Shown: positions 18,116-27,488, counted from the stretch's first letter. The stretch: DNA of 64,000 nucleotides from Hutsoniella sourekii ATCC 700629 (GCF_000518205.1 NZ_KI912399.1:82027-146026); one strand, 5' to 3'. Numbers and translations are program-made. Notes: a model not told the origin generated them from the sequence alone.

Positions 18116-18614
18116 TTAACGATGCCTCCTTTTGATAGTCAAATAGTAAAAATGTTTCTTCTGCTTTAATTAACCGCTGGCTAATTGCTCTCAAATCACT
18201 GTCTTCCTTGACTTCTTCCACCTTAGATGACGGAAATAAGGAAGCATTTACTTGAGTTTCCTCGTGTTCAACCGGCGCCTTGAATTCAGGCCCCTTGAAG
18301 CTAGGCCGATAGATAAAGGGTTGGCTGTCTTGTCGAAGACGTTCCTGATCCTTATCCACTAATTCGGATGCCAGGCGTTCCTGGAAATCTTCCCGGTGCC
18401 CTCGCTCCTTGAGAAAGGGAACTTGATAAGTCTGGGACCGCCCACTTTCGTCCACCGGCTGAGGACGAGGGGTTGAGCGAGTAAAGTCCTTAGAACCGGC
18501 CTGACTAGCAGGAGGAGTAGCAGGCGACTGCCAATTCTTTCTGGCTGAGTGCGGTTTGGCCTGGGATCCCTTCTTGCGATTCAGGGCCGGACCATCATAA
18601 TTTCTCATCGCCAT
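18108..18614 (-). CDS. Uncharacterised disordered protein between ytpR and murC
   Basis: Not recognised. The 168-residue product is hydrophilic, with a basic N-terminal half rich in Pro, Ser, Lys and Arg and an acidic C-terminal half ending in a predicted helix ([28 protein letters not shown]). It has no membrane segment, signal peptide or known motif. Its frame overlaps murC by 8 bases and follows ytpR by 16. Its overlap with murC supports real translation. A cell-envelope or division-linked role is only a guess from the neighbour. Confidence 0.7.
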   Translation of the reverse strand: MAMRNYDGPALNRKKGSQAKPHSARKNWQSPATPPASQAGSKDFTRSTPRPQPVDESGRSQTYQVPFLKERGHREDFQERLASELVDKDQERLRQDSQPFIYRPSFKGPEFKAPVEHEETQVNASLFPSSKVEEVKEDSDLRAISQRLIKAEETFLLFDYQKEASLNE

Positions 18615-18630
18615 TCCTCCAATCTAGCTC

Positions 18631-19260
18631 TTAAGCTTGATAGTCAGCTACAACCTCTGATAGTGGCGTTCCCACCTCAAAGTGGCTCTCCAATTCCCAA
18701 ATACCTGGATAATCTTCAATCTGTTCCAAACCAAGTTCGCGAGTTGAACAAATCATCCCCATCGACTCTTCGCCGCGCAATTCACCTGGCCAAATAATCG
18801 CCCCAGAAGGCATGACTGCACCTGGCTTAGCCACTAGGACCTTCAAGCCTTGATCAATATTACTTGCTCCACAGACAATTTGAACCACTTGGTCCGGACT
18901 AACCCGGGTCTGAGTAATGGATAGGTGGTCACTATCCGGATGGTCCTCGCATGCTTCCACATAACCGACAACGAATTTCTCTTCGTTGTCAAAAGCTAGC
19001 TCCAAGTCGAAGCCGGCTTTTTGAATTCGCTGGTTGATGTAAGCCGTTTGGTCGTCATTTAACTTCACTTGCTCTTGGTTCTCTAAGCCTAATTGCTCTT
19101 GAACATCGAAGACATTCACCGCGACCACTTGACCATCTCGCTGGTCCTTGACTACCGTTACGCCGGCATTAGATTCGGCCTGAGCGAAATCATCAGCAAT
19201 ACTGGCCCGAGTCGCCATTAAGACATCCCCAACATTGGCATTATAAAAAGCTAACCACAT
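18631..19260 (-). CDS. ytpR: YtpR family tRNA-binding (EMAP/CsaA-like) domain protein
   Basis: A 209-residue protein with an N-terminal DUF4479-type region (about 1-85) and a C-terminal OB-fold tRNA-binding domain: FVVGYVEACEDHPDSDHLSITQTRV, then VQIVCGASNIDQGLKVLVAKPGAVMPSG and the SMGMICSTRELGL motif. This domain also occurs in PheT and in CsaA. The cellular role is not settled. It starts the ytpR-murC group and is divergent from the 19436 gene. Confidence 0.88.
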   Translation of the reverse strand: MWLAFYNANVGDVLMATRASIADDFAQAESNAGVTVVKDQRDGQVVAVNVFDVQEQLGLENQEQVKLNDDQTAYINQRIQKAGFDLELAFDNEEKFVVGYVEACEDHPDSDHLSITQTRVSPDQVVQIVCGASNIDQGLKVLVAKPGAVMPSGAIIWPGELRGEESMGMICSTRELGLEQIEDYPGIWELESHFEVGTPLSEVVADYQA

Positions 19261-19435
19261 TATTTAAAAACCTCTCTTTATTGTTGTGATTTTATTCGAT
19301 ATAATAGATTTTTCATTATCTATTGTATTATGACAAATCTCTTGAGATAAATCAATCCTTGTGCGCCAGTTCCAGGGCGTTACAGCTAGACTCAAATATG
19401 TTAAACTTGAAGCATTGACTAATAGGAGGTTGACC

Positions 19436-19774
19436 ATGGCTCAAAAAAATTCACAGCTCATTAAAGCATTGGCTCTTGCTACTGGACTAGCAAGTATCGG
19501 TGCACTAGCTAAAGTAATCAAAGAAAACACCCCTATCCAAGCAGGCAAAGCCTTGAAGCTGGTTCAAGCCGACTTTGCCCGTCGAGGTCCCGTCTTAGAC
19601 TCTTGGATTCATTATACGCCAACCCGCTACCAATTAATTGAAGAAGCACCCATGGCTTATTTGGGTGGGCTGTCAGTGAAAGAAGACCAGCAAGTGATCC
19701 ATTACCAATTTGCCTGTGATATCTTTACCGGGGAAGTACTCGATTATTTTATGGTTAAGTCTATTTCTGAGTAA
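19436..19774 (+). CDS. Small uncharacterised protein, possible PepSY-like fold
   Basis: A 112-residue product starting at the ATG at 19436, behind AGGAGG with proper spacing. It has a short hydrophobic N-terminus (ALALATGLASIGALAKVI), which could be a membrane anchor or signal segment, followed by a soluble part ending QVIHYQFACDIFTGEVLDYFMVK. The pattern of a helix and then YxFxxDxxTGEVLD is reminiscent of PepSY-type propeptide domains; this is a weak structural inference. It is the first gene of a plus-strand cluster with the phosphotransferase and trmB. Confidence 0.7.
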   Translation: MAQKNSQLIKALALATGLASIGALAKVIKENTPIQAGKALKLVQADFARRGPVLDSWIHYTPTRYQLIEEAPMAYLGGLSVKEDQQVIHYQFACDIFTGEVLDYFMVKSISE

Positions 19775-19818
19775 GCCCACCAGCAAGACTTATTTACAAG
19801 AGAAAGGAGGGTATTAGC

Positions 19819-20604
19819 TTGCTGAACCATTCCGATGATTGGGAATTCCATCCCATCCTAGGAGGAAGTGGTGAGTCCTTTATGGGCGTCAACCAAGAAG
19901 AAAAACTATTCTTTAAGCGTAATATCTCTCCTTTCGTCACTGCCTTATCTGCCAAGGGGATCACGCCCCGTTTGATGTGGACCAAGCGAACCTACTCTGG
20001 TGATACCTTAACTGCCCAAGAATGGAAAGAAGGCCGCCTGCTAGAGAAGAAAGAAATGGAGAAAGCTGAACTCATTCAACTACTCTACCAAGTCCACCAC
20101 TCTGACGATCTATTAGACATGCTGAAACGAGTCGGGGGTAAGGTCTACCGTCCTCTGGACTTCTTGGAAGAATACTTCCAAGAACTACCCCCTCACCTGG
20201 CATCCAACCACCTCTTTAATGAAGTGGTCTGCCACCTACAAGACAGTGTGACGGAAGAATTCTACCAGGTCGACTTGTCAGTTTGCCACGGAGACTTGCA
20301 CCACCATAATTTTATTATGGAATATAACAGCCAGAACCTTTACCTAGTGGATTGGGAGAAGGTCCGGATTTCTGATTATTTAAGTGACTTGTCTTACCTA
20401 TTGATTCAATACTTCCCACCTGGCCATTGGACCCAGTGGTTGACCACCTACCAGGCAGATTTTCAAGAGCCTAAGTTCTATGAACGCATCCGTTGGTATA
20501 GCTTGATCAACTGCCTCTTACTAATCAAACAATACTATCAAGAAAAACGTTATTTCAAGGTAAATGAACTCATCTTATTATTGAAGTCTATCTACCAAAA
20601 CTAA
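19819..20604 (+). CDS. YtmP-like phosphotransferase (choline/aminoglycoside kinase fold)
   Basis: A 261-residue kinase-like protein starting with TTG at 19819; AAAGGAGG ends eight bases upstream. The catalytic loop VCHGDLHHHNFIME (HGDxxxxN) and the metal-binding LVDWEKVRISD segment of the APH/ChoK family are clear. The substrate is unknown: in Firmicutes the gene is regularly found beside trmB and is annotated as ytmP. It precedes trmB by 18 bases and probably shares its transcript. Confidence 0.85.
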   Translation: MLNHSDDWEFHPILGGSGESFMGVNQEEKLFFKRNISPFVTALSAKGITPRLMWTKRTYSGDTLTAQEWKEGRLLEKKEMEKAELIQLLYQVHHSDDLLDMLKRVGGKVYRPLDFLEEYFQELPPHLASNHLFNEVVCHLQDSVTEEFYQVDLSVCHGDLHHHNFIMEYNSQNLYLVDWEKVRISDYLSDLSYLLIQYFPPGHWTQWLTTYQADFQEPKFYERIRWYSLINCLLLIKQYYQEKRYFKVNELILLLKSIYQN

Positions 20605-20622
20605 GATCGAAAGGTTGATGAT

Positions 20623-21267
20623 ATGCGCTTAAGAAATATACCTGGTGCTCAGGAGACATTAGACGCTTACCCACAATATGTGCCTCAAGATCCCGCAGCA
20701 TTAGCTGGTCAGTGGCAGACCCGCTTTCCCAACAAGCAACCGCTCTACTTGGAAGTGGGTTCGGGTAAGGGACAATTCATGGTAGAAATGGCTAAGGCCC
20801 ATCCGGACATTAACTTTATCGCCACTGAAGTCCAAACCAGCGTTGCCCTACGTATCTTACAGCGGCTAATTGAAGCCGACTTACCCAACTTACAAATCCT
20901 GCATGGAGATGGCCGCTTAATCAGCGACTACTTCGCTCCAGGCGAGGTAGACCGGCTCTACTTGAACTTCAGCGACCCTTGGCCTAAAAAGCGCCACGCC
21001 AAGCGTCGTTTAACTTCACCTGACTTTCTCCAAGCCTACCGTCAGATTCTCACAGCCGATGGAGAAATTCACTTCAAGACTGATAACCAAGGCCTCTTTG
21101 AATATTCGCTTGCCAGCATGTCCCAATCTGGCCTAGCCTTTAAGGCTATCTGGTTAGATTTACATCAAAGTGACTTTGAAGGCAATATTATGACCGAGTA
21201 TGAAGAAAAGTTCTCTGACCGCGGCCATCCGATCTATCGCTTGGAAGCTTACTTCAGGGAGGCATAA
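20623..21267 (+). CDS. trmB: tRNA (guanine-N7-)-methyltransferase
   Basis: Makes m7G46 in tRNA using S-adenosylmethionine. The 214-residue protein has the usual MRLRNIPGA start, SAM motif I LEVGSGKGQF (about residues 45-54) and LNFSDPWPKKRHAKRRLT, the TrmB signature. The ATG at 20623 has an AAGG-type site upstream. It is the last gene of its cluster and is followed by the structured repeat at 21283-21490. Confidence 0.95.
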   Translation: MRLRNIPGAQETLDAYPQYVPQDPAALAGQWQTRFPNKQPLYLEVGSGKGQFMVEMAKAHPDINFIATEVQTSVALRILQRLIEADLPNLQILHGDGRLISDYFAPGEVDRLYLNFSDPWPKKRHAKRRLTSPDFLQAYRQILTADGEIHFKTDNQGLFEYSLASMSQSGLAFKAIWLDLHQSDFEGNIMTEYEEKFSDRGHPIYRLEAYFREA

Positions 21268-21282
21268 GGATAGTACAAACCA

Positions 21283-21490
21283 AATAAAATCGATAAAAAG
21301 CTTCGAAAGTAACTATTCCCTCAGCTGTAGTGGACCGCATCCAGAGCGATGCGTCAATTGTCCTAATACTACTGCTGAGGGAATAGTTGTTTTTTCGCAA
21401 TGATCGACATTTTTTAAATACAAATAAACGTTACAAATCAAAATGATTGCTTAAGATTAAAGATCGTATGATTAACTTGTCTTAAAGTCG
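21283..21490 (+). repeat. Intergenic structured repeat, copy 1 (compact form)
   Basis: The core is an inverted repeat: 15 bp perfect (21311-21325 with 21374-21388), then GTAGT/ACTAC and GGAC/GTCC pairings. It encloses a hairpin CGCATC/GATGCG. A T-run follows on the plus strand. Shared with copy 2 are the 5' flank ATAAAAAGCTTC, the segments CCCTCAGCTG and AGTGGACCGC, GCGTCAATT and ACTACTGCTGAGGGA, and the 3' flank with GTTACAAATCA. It probably terminates trmB transcription, but the conservation of loops and flanks goes beyond a simple terminator. Confidence 0.85.
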
Positions 21491-21502
21491 GTCTATTTTG
21501 AC

Positions 21503-22615
21503 CTAATCAAGCGCTCGGTCAATCCGGCGACTGATCACTTGGCTGGATATGATAGGACTGGCTTCATGTTGCTGCCAGCGATCCAGTTGATAGTACAAGG
21601 ACCCTGGGGTCTTGATACCTGCTAGTAACACTTGGTCCAAGCCAGCCGGTGCTAGGATATCTTCAACCAAAACCACACAATTAGTCCCAAACAAGAAGTA
21701 CTGCTGGTAGATTCCTTCGATAATCCGGAAGGCCAAACCTTGAGTCTGCTTCAAGAGCTGGCTAATCGCTGACTGGTTTTCTTTCTGGGGTTGATAGGCT
21801 TGGGTGATTCGGTTAAAGGACATTAATCGCTTTTCAATGGCTAATTTCTGCCGGTCACTTAATTCAAAGGCAAAGCGGAACACAGTCGCTCCATCCCCGA
21901 CCATAAAGTCCAAGTATTCTTCTTGGCTACATTGGAAAACTAAGCCGTCCCCTAGAACTCCCTTGATCAAGTTGTTAGCCAAGTCATAACAACCGTAGCT
22001 ATAAACCTGCCCTTCGTAGGCAAAGTCAACGTGACCGAGGACGCCAAACTTACGTTCATAGACGTGGACAAATAACTCCAAGTCAGCCTGCCGTCCCTTC
22101 ACCTCCTGGCTACTGGCCAAGTTGAAGGGGGTCTGAGGTTTCTTAGACTTCAGGGCTTGGTTAACAGACTGCATAGCCATATAAGGCATTAAGGCGGTCA
22201 GAATAACTGGTTCGCTGACCCGGTAGTGACGCTTTTTGACTAAGGCTTGGGCATTGGGGATTACATCCACAAAGACATCCACCAAGTAATTGGCTGCTAG
22301 TAAGAGCAAATACAAGCTCAAGACAAAGAGGAGTAAGGCTACTTTTTGAGGGCCAAGCCACAAATAAATAATAGCAAGAGCAGCAAGACCTGGCACAAGC
22401 AAGAGTCGAAAATCCTGTTCTTCTCGCCAAATAACCAGGGCATTAACCACTTGAGCAAGAACTAAGAAGGTCCAATAAATCAAGGTCAAGCTATAAATAA
22501 AGACTGCTAGACCATGGTCAGGTTGACCTAGCAAATAGCCCAAGCCCACACTAGTAAATAACAAGGCAAAGGCAAGCGCTAGATTTTGTAGGCGCGTGAT
22601 TTGTTTACGGTCCAT
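21503..22615 (-). CDS. Uncharacterised membrane protein with large C-terminal cytosolic region
   Basis: Not recognised. The 370-residue product (ATG at 22615, AAGGTG upstream) has four or five hydrophobic segments in residues 10-125, arranged in pairs. A soluble region of about 235 residues follows, without known motifs (starting KKRHYRVSEPVILTALMPYMAMQSV). The C-terminal segment contains alternating hydrophobic and polar stretches. It follows pepF with near-overlap, so the two are likely co-transcribed. A signalling or envelope role is possible, but no motif supports a function. Confidence 0.75.
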   Translation of the reverse strand: MDRKQITRLQNLALAFALLFTSVGLGYLLGQPDHGLAVFIYSLTLIYWTFLVLAQVVNALVIWREEQDFRLLLVPGLAALAIIYLWLGPQKVALLLFVLSLYLLLLAANYLVDVFVDVIPNAQALVKKRHYRVSEPVILTALMPYMAMQSVNQALKSKKPQTPFNLASSQEVKGRQADLELFVHVYERKFGVLGHVDFAYEGQVYSYGCYDLANNLIKGVLGDGLVFQCSQEEYLDFMVGDGATVFRFAFELSDRQKLAIEKRLMSFNRITQAYQPQKENQSAISQLLKQTQGLAFRIIEGIYQQYFLFGTNCVVLVEDILAPAGLDQVLLAGIKTPGSLYYQLDRWQQHEASPIISSQVISRRIDRALD

Positions 22616-22616
22616 C

Positions 22617-24434
22617 TTATTCACCTTCTTTTGAAGCTAGTAATTGTTTGAATTCCTCTAGACGGTCTTTGAAGACTGCAAAGGTTGACAATAAGTAATC
22701 AGGTTGGGTCATATCAATCCCGGCTTCTTGCATGATAGCAATCGGATAGTCACTACTACCTGCCTTCAAGAAGCTCAAGTAACCCGACACCGCTCCTGCT
22801 TCTCCTTGGCTGATGCGACGGGCAAATTCGGTGGCCGCTGCAAAGCCGGTCGCATATTGATAGACATAGAAATTATAATAAAAATGCGGAATACGCGTCC
22901 ATTCCAAGGCGATTTGTGACTGGGAATTAACACTGGAACCATAGTACTTAGCATTTAGTTCCTGATAGGCCTGGTTCAAGAAGTTAGCGGTCAAAGGTTG
23001 CCCCTTGGCGTCTTCTTGATAGATAAACTGTTCGAATTCCGCAAATTGACTTTGACGGAAGACCGTTCCTTTAACCCCATCCAGGAAGTGGTTCAAGATA
23101 TAGAGGCGTACTTCCTTGTCTGGATAAGTCTTCAGTAGGTAGTCCGTCAGTAAATTCTCATTGGTCGTTGAGGCCATTTCCGCTAAGAAGATGGAGTAAT
23201 GGGAATCAACATAACTTTGGGCTTGGTTGGTTAAATAAGAATGGGCACTGTGTCCTAATTCATGAACCAAGGTATACAAGTTATTCAAGTTATCTTGCCA
23301 ATTCAAGAGAATATAAGGGTAGCTGTCATAAGTACCTGACGAATAAGCGCCACTGCGTTTGCCTTGATTCTCATAGACATCAATCCAACCCTGGTCAAAA
23401 GCCTGCTTGATGATCGCTAGATAATCTTCGCCTAGAGGAGCTAGCGCTTCTAGGACAATCTCCTTGGCTTCATCATAGCTAAAGGCCAAGGGCGCCTGAC
23501 CTAATAGGGGTGTGTACATGTCATACATCTCTAATTGATCAAGTTCTAGAACTTCCTTACGCAAGTCCACATACTCATGCAACAAATCCAAGTGATCATG
23601 GACCGTTTCTAAGAGAAGATCATAGACCACCTCTGGAATATTATCATCAAATAAGGCTGCCTGGCGGGCTGATTGATAATTTCTCAGCTTGGCCTGAAGG
23701 TTGCCTTTTTTCATTTGGGCTGACAATAAGGCCGCAAAGGTATTTTGGAACTGGTCATAAACGCTATAGTATTGCTTGAAGGTCGACTCTCTTAACTGAC
23801 GGTCATTGCTTTCTAAATAGCGACTATATGTTCCATGACTCAATGGATAAGTCTGCCCCTTCTGATCTTGGGCATCCGGGAACTTCAAGTCAGCGTTATT
23901 CAAGAGTCCAAAGGTCTTGGTATTGGTTGAGAAGATTTCTCCCGCTTGAGCGAGGATACTTTCTTGGTCTTTGGTCAAGGTATGGGCCCGGTAGCGAACC
24001 GCATCGTCTAGGAATTGACGGTATTTGGCTAAGCGTGAGTCAGCCGCCATGAATGCCTGCAAGGTGTCAGGGTCCATAGCCATAAGTTCAGGTTGTAAGA
24101 AGGCGAGCTTCTCACTCAAAGCAACAGCCACTTGACTCGCTTGCGCTTCCAGAGTCTGATAGTGGTCATTGCCCTGGTCTTGATCATTCTTGAGGTGACT
24201 ATAGACATATAGGTTGCCCATGGTCCGCTGGTAATCACTAATTAATTCCAAGGCCTCAAACAAATGATCACTCGATTCACTCAGGCTACCTGGCAGTTGA
24301 TCTAAGTCACCTAGACGCCCTTGAAACTCCTCTAAGGCTTCTAGAAAATCTTGATCACTAGCATACATGGGGGTTAAGTCCCATTGGTATTGGCTTGAGA
24401 CTTCTTCTCGTTTGGGTAATTGGGATGTCTTCAT
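22617..24434 (-). CDS. pepF: Oligoendopeptidase F (M3B zinc metallopeptidase)
   Basis: Cytosolic peptidase that cleaves 7-17-residue peptides. The 605-residue protein has the zinc motif LVHELGHSAHS (HExxH) at about residues 388-398 and the downstream conserved ASTTNE helix with the third ligand Glu. Family hallmarks such as YSSGTYDSYPYILLNW and FYVYQYATGFAAA are also present. Length is typical (about 600). It starts with ATG at 24434 behind GGAGGGG. The neighbouring coiA and mecA match the coiA-pepF neighbourhood known from Bacillales and Lactobacillales. Confidence 0.95.
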   Translation of the reverse strand: MKTSQLPKREEVSSQYQWDLTPMYASDQDFLEALEEFQGRLGDLDQLPGSLSESSDHLFEALELISDYQRTMGNLYVYSHLKNDQDQGNDHYQTLEAQASQVAVALSEKLAFLQPELMAMDPDTLQAFMAADSRLAKYRQFLDDAVRYRAHTLTKDQESILAQAGEIFSTNTKTFGLLNNADLKFPDAQDQKGQTYPLSHGTYSRYLESNDRQLRESTFKQYYSVYDQFQNTFAALLSAQMKKGNLQAKLRNYQSARQAALFDDNIPEVVYDLLLETVHDHLDLLHEYVDLRKEVLELDQLEMYDMYTPLLGQAPLAFSYDEAKEIVLEALAPLGEDYLAIIKQAFDQGWIDVYENQGKRSGAYSSGTYDSYPYILLNWQDNLNNLYTLVHELGHSAHSYLTNQAQSYVDSHYSIFLAEMASTTNENLLTDYLLKTYPDKEVRLYILNHFLDGVKGTVFRQSQFAEFEQFIYQEDAKGQPLTANFLNQAYQELNAKYYGSSVNSQSQIALEWTRIPHFYYNFYVYQYATGFAAATEFARRISQGEAGAVSGYLSFLKAGSSDYPIAIMQEAGIDMTQPDYLLSTFAVFKDRLEEFKQLLASKEGE

Positions 24435-24511
24435 TATATCCCCTCCTTTTCAAATCGCTTCACCTTTATTATAGCTAAATTAAGGCCTAAATCCCAATCT
24501 TTTAACACTTT

Positions 24512-25593
24512 CTAGCCATCTTTAGCCAAATAAAGTTGGTAAATTTGCCCCATTCCCTTGAATAATTGCCACCGCCTTGACGGATCAGCTAATAAAGGGT
24601 GGAAATCACCGAGGTCGCCCCGGTCAAAAGCCTGGTCCAAGAAGAAAGCCACTTCATCAATATCACCAGCCGCTTGGTCTAGTGCCCAAGCTGTCCAAGC
24701 CCATAGATACCAAGCAGGCTGCTGGAAGAGCAGAAAGTGAAGTGGCCGGTCGAAAATACGACTGGAGAGCTGGTCTAAGCGAAAACCGTGCTGATAGAGA
24801 CGGGCGAGACGTGGCTGGTTATGGGCTTGCTTACGGATCAGCGTTAGGGGATTGGGATGACTTGAATAGATGCGGGAGGAATAGACAGGATAGCCGACTT
24901 GCCTCTTAGGACTTGATGAGTGAGGGAAGCGTAATAGCAAGTCTTCGCTGGTCCAGACTTGAAGATCCATAATCCCCTTCGATGGATCATAAATCATAGC
25001 TAACTGACTAAAGCTTCGAATCACTCGCTCACCAGCATCAAAAGTCAACAAATAATAACCTAGGTCTTGATGATAATTAATATTCCGCTTCACCCAAGCC
25101 GCTTCCAAGCCCCGCTGACTAAAATAATTATGGTCTATTAACCAATCATGCTGGATGCCCAAGCGGTCATAGGCATCAAACCTGGCCGTCAAGTTACTTT
25201 GGGAAAGTGGAGAATGTTGGTATTCAAATACGCGAACCAGCCTTTCTGATTCAATCAAGGCAATATCGGCAATGACTTGTCCTTCTAAGAGCGGATACTC
25301 GCTACTAGCTGATACTTGGTCCCTAGATCGGCTTCCAGCAGATAGGACTTGAAGGCACGGTGGCTAGCCGTCTCTCCTAGTCCTTGGGAAGGAAGAGCCA
25401 CTTGCCCACAAGGCCGAGAGTGGCTAAAGAAGGCTCGCCCCCGGCGACTTCGCTTAAGGATCAGTGACTGACCACACTTCGGGCAATGATAAGTCTCTTT
25501 TGATGGTTGAACGACCTGGCTGGCATAAATTAAGCTACCGCTTTTATTGATGGCTGCATACAAAAAAATCACTCCTTCGTCTATTAAATACAC
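24512..25593 (-). pseudogene. coiA: Competence protein CoiA, interrupted by a frameshift
   Basis: Two adjacent frames together make one CoiA-like protein. The upstream frame (25593-25285) gives a zinc-ribbon N-terminus (YHCPKCGQSLILKRSRRGRAFFSHSRP) and ends at YQLVASIRS. The downstream frame (to 24512) is open across the junction and reads SSEYPLLEGQVIADIALIESE then VFEYQHSPLSQSNL, the CoiA nuclease-like core (D...E-x-Q). Joining at about 25290-25310 requires a -1 shift (one missing base). No slippery heptamer is seen, so mutation or sequencing error is more likely than programmed frameshifting. Combined length is about 350 residues, normal for CoiA. In streptococci CoiA aids DNA uptake or recombination in competence. 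Confidence 0.82.
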
Positions 25594-25618
25594 GAAAAAG
25601 TGATAATTGCATTATTTA

Positions 25619-26272
25619 TTATAAATTTTTGCCAAAATAAGTCAGAGCATCTTCAGATCGGATCAACTGACCGTACTCTTGTAAGGTATTGACAGTAATA
25701 TGGGCCCGTTCCCCAAATTCATTAATCCAAGCAAAGATAGAATACAAGCCGTCTTCACTCAGATACTGGTCCGCATCCTTGATTGCTAGATAATAATTAT
25801 TCTTGAAGTGATACAAGTCAGCTGGTAAGTCCAAGTCGGCTAATTCGCGAGCCAACAAGATGAAATCCTCTAAGTCTTCAAAGAAGAAAATCTGCAAACT
25901 CAAAATACTCAACCACTGGTCCTCTGGGTCTTCTTCTAGCTTGGCTTCTTCCTTGGATTGGATAATCTGCTTGCGTCGCTCGTTGATAATTTGCTTGGCT
26001 AATTGTTCATCAAAGACCCCATCCGTCTCATCAAAGCTAGAACGACTAATATAAAGTTCTAGACCATTCCGGTTAGGCATCACTTGAAAAGTAACCGCAT
26101 CAGACTCCTGGAAGTGTTTATCAATATCAACCTCTTCAAGGATGGAATAGAAGAATTTCTCAATACTCAATTGGTCACTGATTAGATCTAGAAAATCAAT
26201 ACCTCGTTCAGCCAGATCTTCCGCATCAATCATGACCTTGATCAAATTCTCGTTGATTCTCTCCATTTCCAT
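25619..26272 (-). CDS. mecA: Adapter protein MecA
   Basis: Adapter that delivers substrates (ComK or ComX, unfolded proteins) to the ClpC protease. The 217-residue protein starts MEMERINENLIKVMIDAEDLAERGIDFLDL, the classical MecA N-terminus. An acidic linker follows, then a C-terminal domain (FEDLEDFILLARELADLDLPADLYHFKNNYYLAI) that binds ClpC. The ATG at 26272 is chosen by similarity to the family start. It stands next to coiA and near spx, as in related genomes. A TATAAT box lies near 26304-26299. Confidence 0.94.
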   Translation of the reverse strand: MEMERINENLIKVMIDAEDLAERGIDFLDLISDQLSIEKFFYSILEEVDIDKHFQESDAVTFQVMPNRNGLELYISRSSFDETDGVFDEQLAKQIINERRKQIIQSKEEAKLEEDPEDQWLSILSLQIFFFEDLEDFILLARELADLDLPADLYHFKNNYYLAIKDADQYLSEDGLYSIFAWINEFGERAHITVNTLQEYGQLIRSEDALTYFGKNL

Positions 26273-26492
26273 CACATCACCCCCTAATCACTATCTTCAT
26301 TATACTACAAGTTAATAAATATTAAAGCTTTGCCAATTATTTATGATGTAAACCTGATTCTAACAGACAGCTAGTGGACTTTCAAGCTTGACCATTCTGA
26401 AGTAAGCTTAAAATTCTGCTGAGAATCATACCGATTCCTATTAAGGCAGCTCGACTTCTCATTTTTCTTTTTGAGAAATAAAAGTAAATCGA

Positions 26493-26521
26493 AAGACAAA
26501 TATATTTCTTTTTGTTATAAT
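26493..26521 (+). promoter_or_regulatory. Promoter of the 26528 RNA candidate
   Basis: AAGACA (26493-26498) and a perfect TATAAT (26516-26521) are 17 bases apart on the plus strand. No coding frame follows; the transcript would begin near 26528. Confidence 0.7.
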
Positions 26522-26527
26522 TCCTCT

Positions 26528-26778
26528 AGGCCTTGATAGCCTTTATTTGAAGTGAGCTAAGGTAAGAGGTTTGCCTGATTACAATACCCATCCTATCCAA
26601 TAATAACAACAAATCGCTTATTCCGACCAGTTATCAAGCAAACTTCTTACCTTAGCCCATTCTCCTTCAAGGTCACCTACTGAAAACTATACACTTAGAT
26701 TTCTACTACTACCCTCACACCTGAAGGGGGTTAAATGGGCAGAACCGGCTTCCACAATCTCGTGCGAAGCCGGTTTTT
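26528..26778 (+). ncRNA. Structured RNA candidate, 6S-like rod
   Basis: Between a good promoter and a strong terminator the plus strand has no ORF of note but has a long fold. GGCCTTGA near 26529 pairs with TCAAGGTC near 26667. Inside, an 18-bp stem (26557-26574 with 26638-26655, one G-T) is separated from the outer stem by an asymmetric bubble of about 20 and 11 nt. A closing stem, large bubble and long inner rod is the layout of 6S RNA, which binds the housekeeping RNA polymerase. tmRNA, RNase P RNA and SRP RNA hallmarks are absent. Identity as 6S is an inference; existence of an RNA is better supported. Confidence 0.55.
26744..26778 (+). terminator. Terminator of the 26528 RNA candidate
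   Basis: ACCGGCTTC (26744-26752) pairs perfectly with GAAGCCGGT (26766-26774) and is followed by TTTTTG on the plus strand. Confidence 0.85.
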
Positions 26779-26836
26779 GTCTATTATGATATGATAAAAT
26801 AAAAAAAGAGGTCAAAGACCTTTCTTACAATACCGA

Positions 26837-27235
26837 TCACTCATTCACTAAAGCTCTGGCTCTTTGTAATTCTTGAGCGCGCACTTTACGTGGTAAGAAT
26901 CGACGAATTTCATCTTCATTATAACCAATTTGTAGTCGCTTATCATCCAAGATAATTGGACGGCGCAGTAGGCCGGGCTGTTCTTGAACCATGACAAAGA
27001 AATCATTCAATGGAATTTCACTCAACTCAACTGTTAATTCAGAATAAGCCTTGGAACGAGTCGAAACAATGTCTTCAGTCCCGTTCTCAGTCATGCGTAA
27101 AATTTCTTTGATTTCAGTTTCAGTTAATGGATCAGTGAAGATATTACGTTCTTTATATGGAATTTCATGCTCTTCTAGCCATGCGCGTGCCTTTCTACAA
27201 GACGTACAACTTGGTGTGATATATAATGTTACCAT
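26837..27235 (-). CDS. spx: Transcriptional regulator Spx
   Basis: Redox-sensing regulator of the ArsC-like fold that binds the RNA polymerase alpha subunit and activates thiol-stress genes. The 132-residue product from the ATG at 27235 has the usual length and starts [16 protein letters not shown]; Cys10 and Cys13 form the CxxC redox switch. The RPI motif (LLRRPIILD) of the ArsC/Spx family is present, near the conserved Arg. An AGAGGAA site lies upstream. Spx is normally degraded by ClpXP. The mecA neighbour reflects a conserved order. Confidence 0.95.
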   Translation of the reverse strand: MVTLYITPSCTSCRKARAWLEEHEIPYKERNIFTDPLTETEIKEILRMTENGTEDIVSTRSKAYSELTVELSEIPLNDFFVMVQEQPGLLRRPIILDDKRLQIGYNEDEIRRFLPRKVRAQELQRARALVNE

Positions 27236-27488
27236 CAGGAAACCATTCCTCTCATAAGTGCCTAAAGAATCAGTCGTTGGTGCTAAGTAGAAATAATGTA
27301 GAAGTTGATTATGCAAAGAAATACCATTGAAGAGACGTTCTAAAATTAAAATAAGTCTAATTTAAGGTCTCTTATGTCGTTAATTATAACATTATTTCTC
27401 ATTTCATTCAATATCTTATGAAAATATTGTTTTAATTTCTAAATAGTCAATATTCACCGAATGACTAGCCCTTCAACTGAATTGTCTT

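Noticed and set aside
26528-26778. tmRNA, RNase P RNA or SRP RNA
   Set aside because: No tRNA-like ends, no conserved RNase P core and no SRP Alu or tetraloop sequences were seen.
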